Assembly: GCA_006386115.1 (NCBI GenBank)
Contig: VFIW01000012.1
Span: forward strand, 372,001 to 436,000
DNA length: 64,000 bases
From: Globisporangium splendens
Lineage: Eukaryota > Oomycota > Peronosporomycetes > Pythiales > Pythiaceae
Direction: 5' to 3'
In this document: positions 61,310-64,000 of the stretch, in pieces
How positions within the stretch are numbered: position 1 is the stretch's first letter
Layout: every line of letters begins with the position of its first letter
The notes under the pieces: generated by a model
Seen by the model: the letters and a program-made list of their open reading frames with translations, nothing else
Databases searched by the model: none
Told to the model about the DNA's origin: nothing
Position numbers and translations under genes: made by a program

Positions 61310-62045
61310 AATAATAATAATATAAAAAAGCGCGCGTTCTCCTCTCTTCTCGCGAGATTGATTTTTGGGTGGGTGTTTGCGGTTCTAAAATGGCCGCCAC
61401 CGAACCCACCGGGTTCGGGTTTGAGCAAACCCACCAAAACGGGTTGATCGATTGACGGGTGGGTTTTGCGTTCAAAGCCAATGATAGAGTCAAAAAATGG
61501 TCATGAATTTGACCCGCGTGTACGGGAAAGGAAAAATGGAAACCCGCTGACCCGTTATTTGGCTGACCCGTCTGCAAACCTGCACAGAGTAAAGTATGGA
61601 ACTCTTTTGAGTGTGTGTCTCTTGGTTGGTAAAATGGATCGCGCGCATGCTGAAACAATGGAAAGAGCTTGGTGCGAAGGATACATCAAGCTACGCGTGT
61701 ACGTATGCACGGCTGCGTGCACGGTATAATGTCTACATGCACTCCGCGTGTACGAGGCTACGTATATGAGACGAATGCATGTTTGCTTCCTTAAAGGTGA
61801 GTTCTCTTCTTTACAAGAACAGATCATCATGCAAGACGTTTATCCCATAATTGGCACGAAGCGTTCATGCATGTTTGCTTCTTCTATTATGACACGCATG
61901 CACACACAACGAGCATACCCAAAACCACGCAAAAGGCAGCATATTCATCGCTCTCCTCATTCATGAAGGCGGAATCATCTTTTTTACCATGGCGAGCGCT
62001 TCGTGGGACAAATCCGAGCTATTTTACGAAAATAACCGGTCCTCC
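61310..62045. other. Intergenic: PWWP gene promoter and LW-HAD 3' flank
   Basis: About 740 bases with no gene recognised. It contains the nested ACCC/GGGT inverted repeats at 61402-61466 and more ACCCG motifs to about 61575. Confidence 0.5.
61402..61466. promoter_or_regulatory. Nested ACCC/GGGT inverted repeats upstream of the PWWP gene
   Basis: Two hairpins lie back to back: GAACCC-ACC-GGGTTC (61402-61416) and GGGTTT-GAGC-AAACCC (61417-61432). A longer arm pair AAACCCACC (61427-61435) and GGTGGGTTT (61458-61466) overlaps the second. They lie 90-160 bases before the PWWP start codon. A regulatory role is inference. Confidence 0.4.
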
Positions 62046-63923
62046 TCACATTCTCGACTGCTGACTCGCCTGCTGTCCGTATTGGAACAGTACGCGCGTG
62101 ATTTTGTCGAGGCTCGAGATGAGAATGTCGGCATCCTTTGCTAGATCGTCGAGTGCTGACGCGCCACCAAACACGCCAACGGAGAGCGAGCACGCCGAGT
62201 TGCGTCCAAGCGCCATATCCGACGGCGTATCGCCAACCTACATCCAGTGAATACATCCCACAACATAAGTACAAAGTTCCCAGTCTCATCAGCCAGCAGC
62301 TACACACAACACAACTCACCATCACAGTGTTGTACACACCGACACCCAAGCGATTGCACAACGTCCAGACCTGCTCTGGGGATGGCGCAATCGGGAGCCC
62401 GTCGTCTCCGCAGACCATGTCGTCCACCAAATCCGTGAGATGCATGCACGCCAGTGACTTCTCCGTCGATTCCCGATTGTCCGTTGTGCGGATCGCGATC
62501 TTGATACCCATTTGCTTGATGGTGCGGAAAATGTCGGGAATGTCCGCCAACGGTCGACAGGTCATTACGGGATCCGGCAAGCTCCAACACTCGCGAACGA
62601 CACGCTGAGCTTCGCTGAGCACCATCCCTTTCACGAGCAACACGTCGACGGCGACGCGTGAGAGATCTTTCTTTGGCATTGTCGTCAACGCGCCAAATCG
62701 AGCCACCGAGCGGCGGTTCCAGTCGTACCCCATAGCGCCATACAGTTGCTCGCGAATCGCAAGCTTGGCAGCAGCTTCAAGCTTCCATGCCTGGGATTCG
62801 ATCCATCCGCCCCACATCGAGTTGAAATCGATCAGTGTGCCATCCTTGTTAAAAATCACTAATGCAGGATTCCGCTTCTGCGGCAACGTACTCAATGGAT
62901 ACGGCAGTTTGGACGCAGCCGAAGACTGTCTTTGCTGTGTCTCCAAAGCTTTCCCTCCTTGCTGCTGCGATGGCTCGTTGCGTCCTCGGTGTCGTTCAAG
63001 TATACGTGAATCCTCCTCCACCCGTCGAACGGAGTCAGCGCTCTGTACCTGTGGGGCTAATGCAGGTGAGGTTCTCGCTGAACTTGTCCTGCTATTGTGT
63101 CCGACACTTCGATGAGCTGTGCTCGAATGATGCAGCGATGACGCACTTCTCTCAGGTTCTGGTTTAACAATATCTACTCCACCTGCACGCGAACGTACAT
63201 TCTGAATCAGTGCGAGTGCAAAATCAATATCGGAGTCCGCGCTTTGGTCAGGTCGATCTGTTGTTCGTGTTGCACTCTGTTCCCTCGTACTCGACCGTGT
63301 TGGAGCCTCTGTCGATGGCAAGTTACTCGGAGCAATCGATGATTGATGTGAAGAGGCTTGTGATGACGCTGGAGTATATCCTTGGCCATTCTTGACAAGG
63401 CGCACCGTCAGAGGGTGCTCGATGTCAGGTACCAATGGTGCTGCTTCTGTGCTTTCTTCTTCTCCATGGCCAAATTCAGTATTGCTTTCAACTGTGTTTG
63501 GCGCTTCATCTTGGCTCGTTGGACCAACGGCTGCTGCTTGATCTGCCGGAGACGAATTTAAGTCGCGAACGGTGCCAACCTGATCACGATGACTCGAGTT
63601 GGTGGTGGCTGCCTCGTTCAAAGTCGTCCTATCTGTTTTCATTCTCTTGGCTGGTCTGGTAGCATCTGAACTGTCTTCTCCTGAGGCAGTTGCGACCTAC
63701 AAGAAATGAATACAGATTAAAAACGTGGACGAAATCACGGCAATGAGCAATGAAAAAAGCGTGAATGTACCGAATCAGGAGGTTCGTCGTCTTTCAAGCA
63801 AATCATCAAGTGCACGCGAACGTTCTTCGCAGTCTGGACGACATGCGGATTCTTGCTTTTTCGGATCTCAGCGAGCGCATTTCCAAGCCCCGAGCGTTCG
63901 AGATCCGACCGATAGATCACTTT
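62046..63923 (-). CDS. TFIIS-N (LW)-domain / HAD-phosphatase-like fusion protein, 5' end missing
   Basis: Partial: three exons are visible (complement of 63771-63923, 62320-63696 and 62046-62237, all phase 0) and more must lie beyond the right edge. The first visible exon codes for a TFIIS N-domain/LEDGF-like helix set (KVIYRSDLERSGLGNALAEI, KSKNPHVVQTAKNVRVHLM). A disordered Ser-rich linker of about 230 residues follows. Next is a HAD hydrolase domain with motif I VIFNKDGTLIDF, a cap region (SMWGGWIESQAWKLE), motif II IAIRTTDNR and motif IV GDTPSDMALG. HAD enzymes use the first Asp of DxD as nucleophile; here it is Asn (codon AAC at 62849-62851 on the minus strand), so normal catalysis is doubtful. 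Phosphoglycolate-phosphatase-like members are the nearest recognised group. The function of the fusion is unknown. Confidence 0.75.
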
Positions 63924-64000
63924 CTGTTAGGCAGCAACCAATGACACATTTCAAGTTAATTTTTCCTGCCATGGCTGTCTGAAACAGCAAGAAACATGTA

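Noticed and set aside
60510..61325. A 271-codon Ser/Phe/Ala-rich open frame antisense to the PWWP gene
   Set aside because: It comes from reading Lys/Glu/Ala low-complexity codons backwards.

Overview
The window looks like nuclear DNA of an oomycete (stramenopile). Genes are dense and lie on both strands. Introns are mostly 60-110 bases with GT..AG ends. The gene set includes an ankyrin-FYVE protein (a family expanded in oomycetes), a Fused/STK36 kinase (kept in organisms with motile flagella), an R1R2R3 MYB and a mitochondrial gamma-carbonic anhydrase. The species cannot be told from the sequence alone. All functional names come from reading motifs by eye.

Left part (1-19.4 kb): the 3' end of a WBP4-like splicing factor (+), gamma-carbonic anhydrase (-), a Rheb GTPase (-), a 2792-residue Sec16 in eight exons (+), a small one-helix membrane protein (-), an R1R2R3 MYB (-) and a RAD7-like LRR repair protein (-). 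Rheb and Sec16 share a 0.9 kb divergent promoter region.

Middle (19.4-34 kb): a 2.4 kb non-coding block with degenerate repeats, cytosolic GAPDH (+), a truncated non-LTR retrotransposon carrying zinc-knuckle and RNase H regions (+), ankyrin-FYVE (-), a secreted or membrane GCC2/GCC3 cysteine-rich protein (-) and Fused kinase (-).

Right part (34-64 kb): about 20 kb is one decayed gene for a giant FN3-repeat surface-type protein. It has at least eight in-frame stops and about ten frameshifts, while neighbouring long genes are intact. After it come SRP19 with a Met/Gly-rich N-terminal extension (+), twinfilin (-), a PWWP/AT-hook/TFIIS-domain chromatin protein (-) and, running off the right edge, a protein that joins a TFIIS-N (LW)-type domain to a HAD phosphatase domain whose nucleophile Asp is Asn (-).

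Most genes are housekeeping and do not form one pathway. Sec16 and SRP19 both serve the secretory route. The PWWP protein and the LW-HAD protein are adjacent, lie on the same strand and share a similar LW motif, so they may be related by local exon duplication. Exon joins were worked out by hand and checked for reading-frame continuity.
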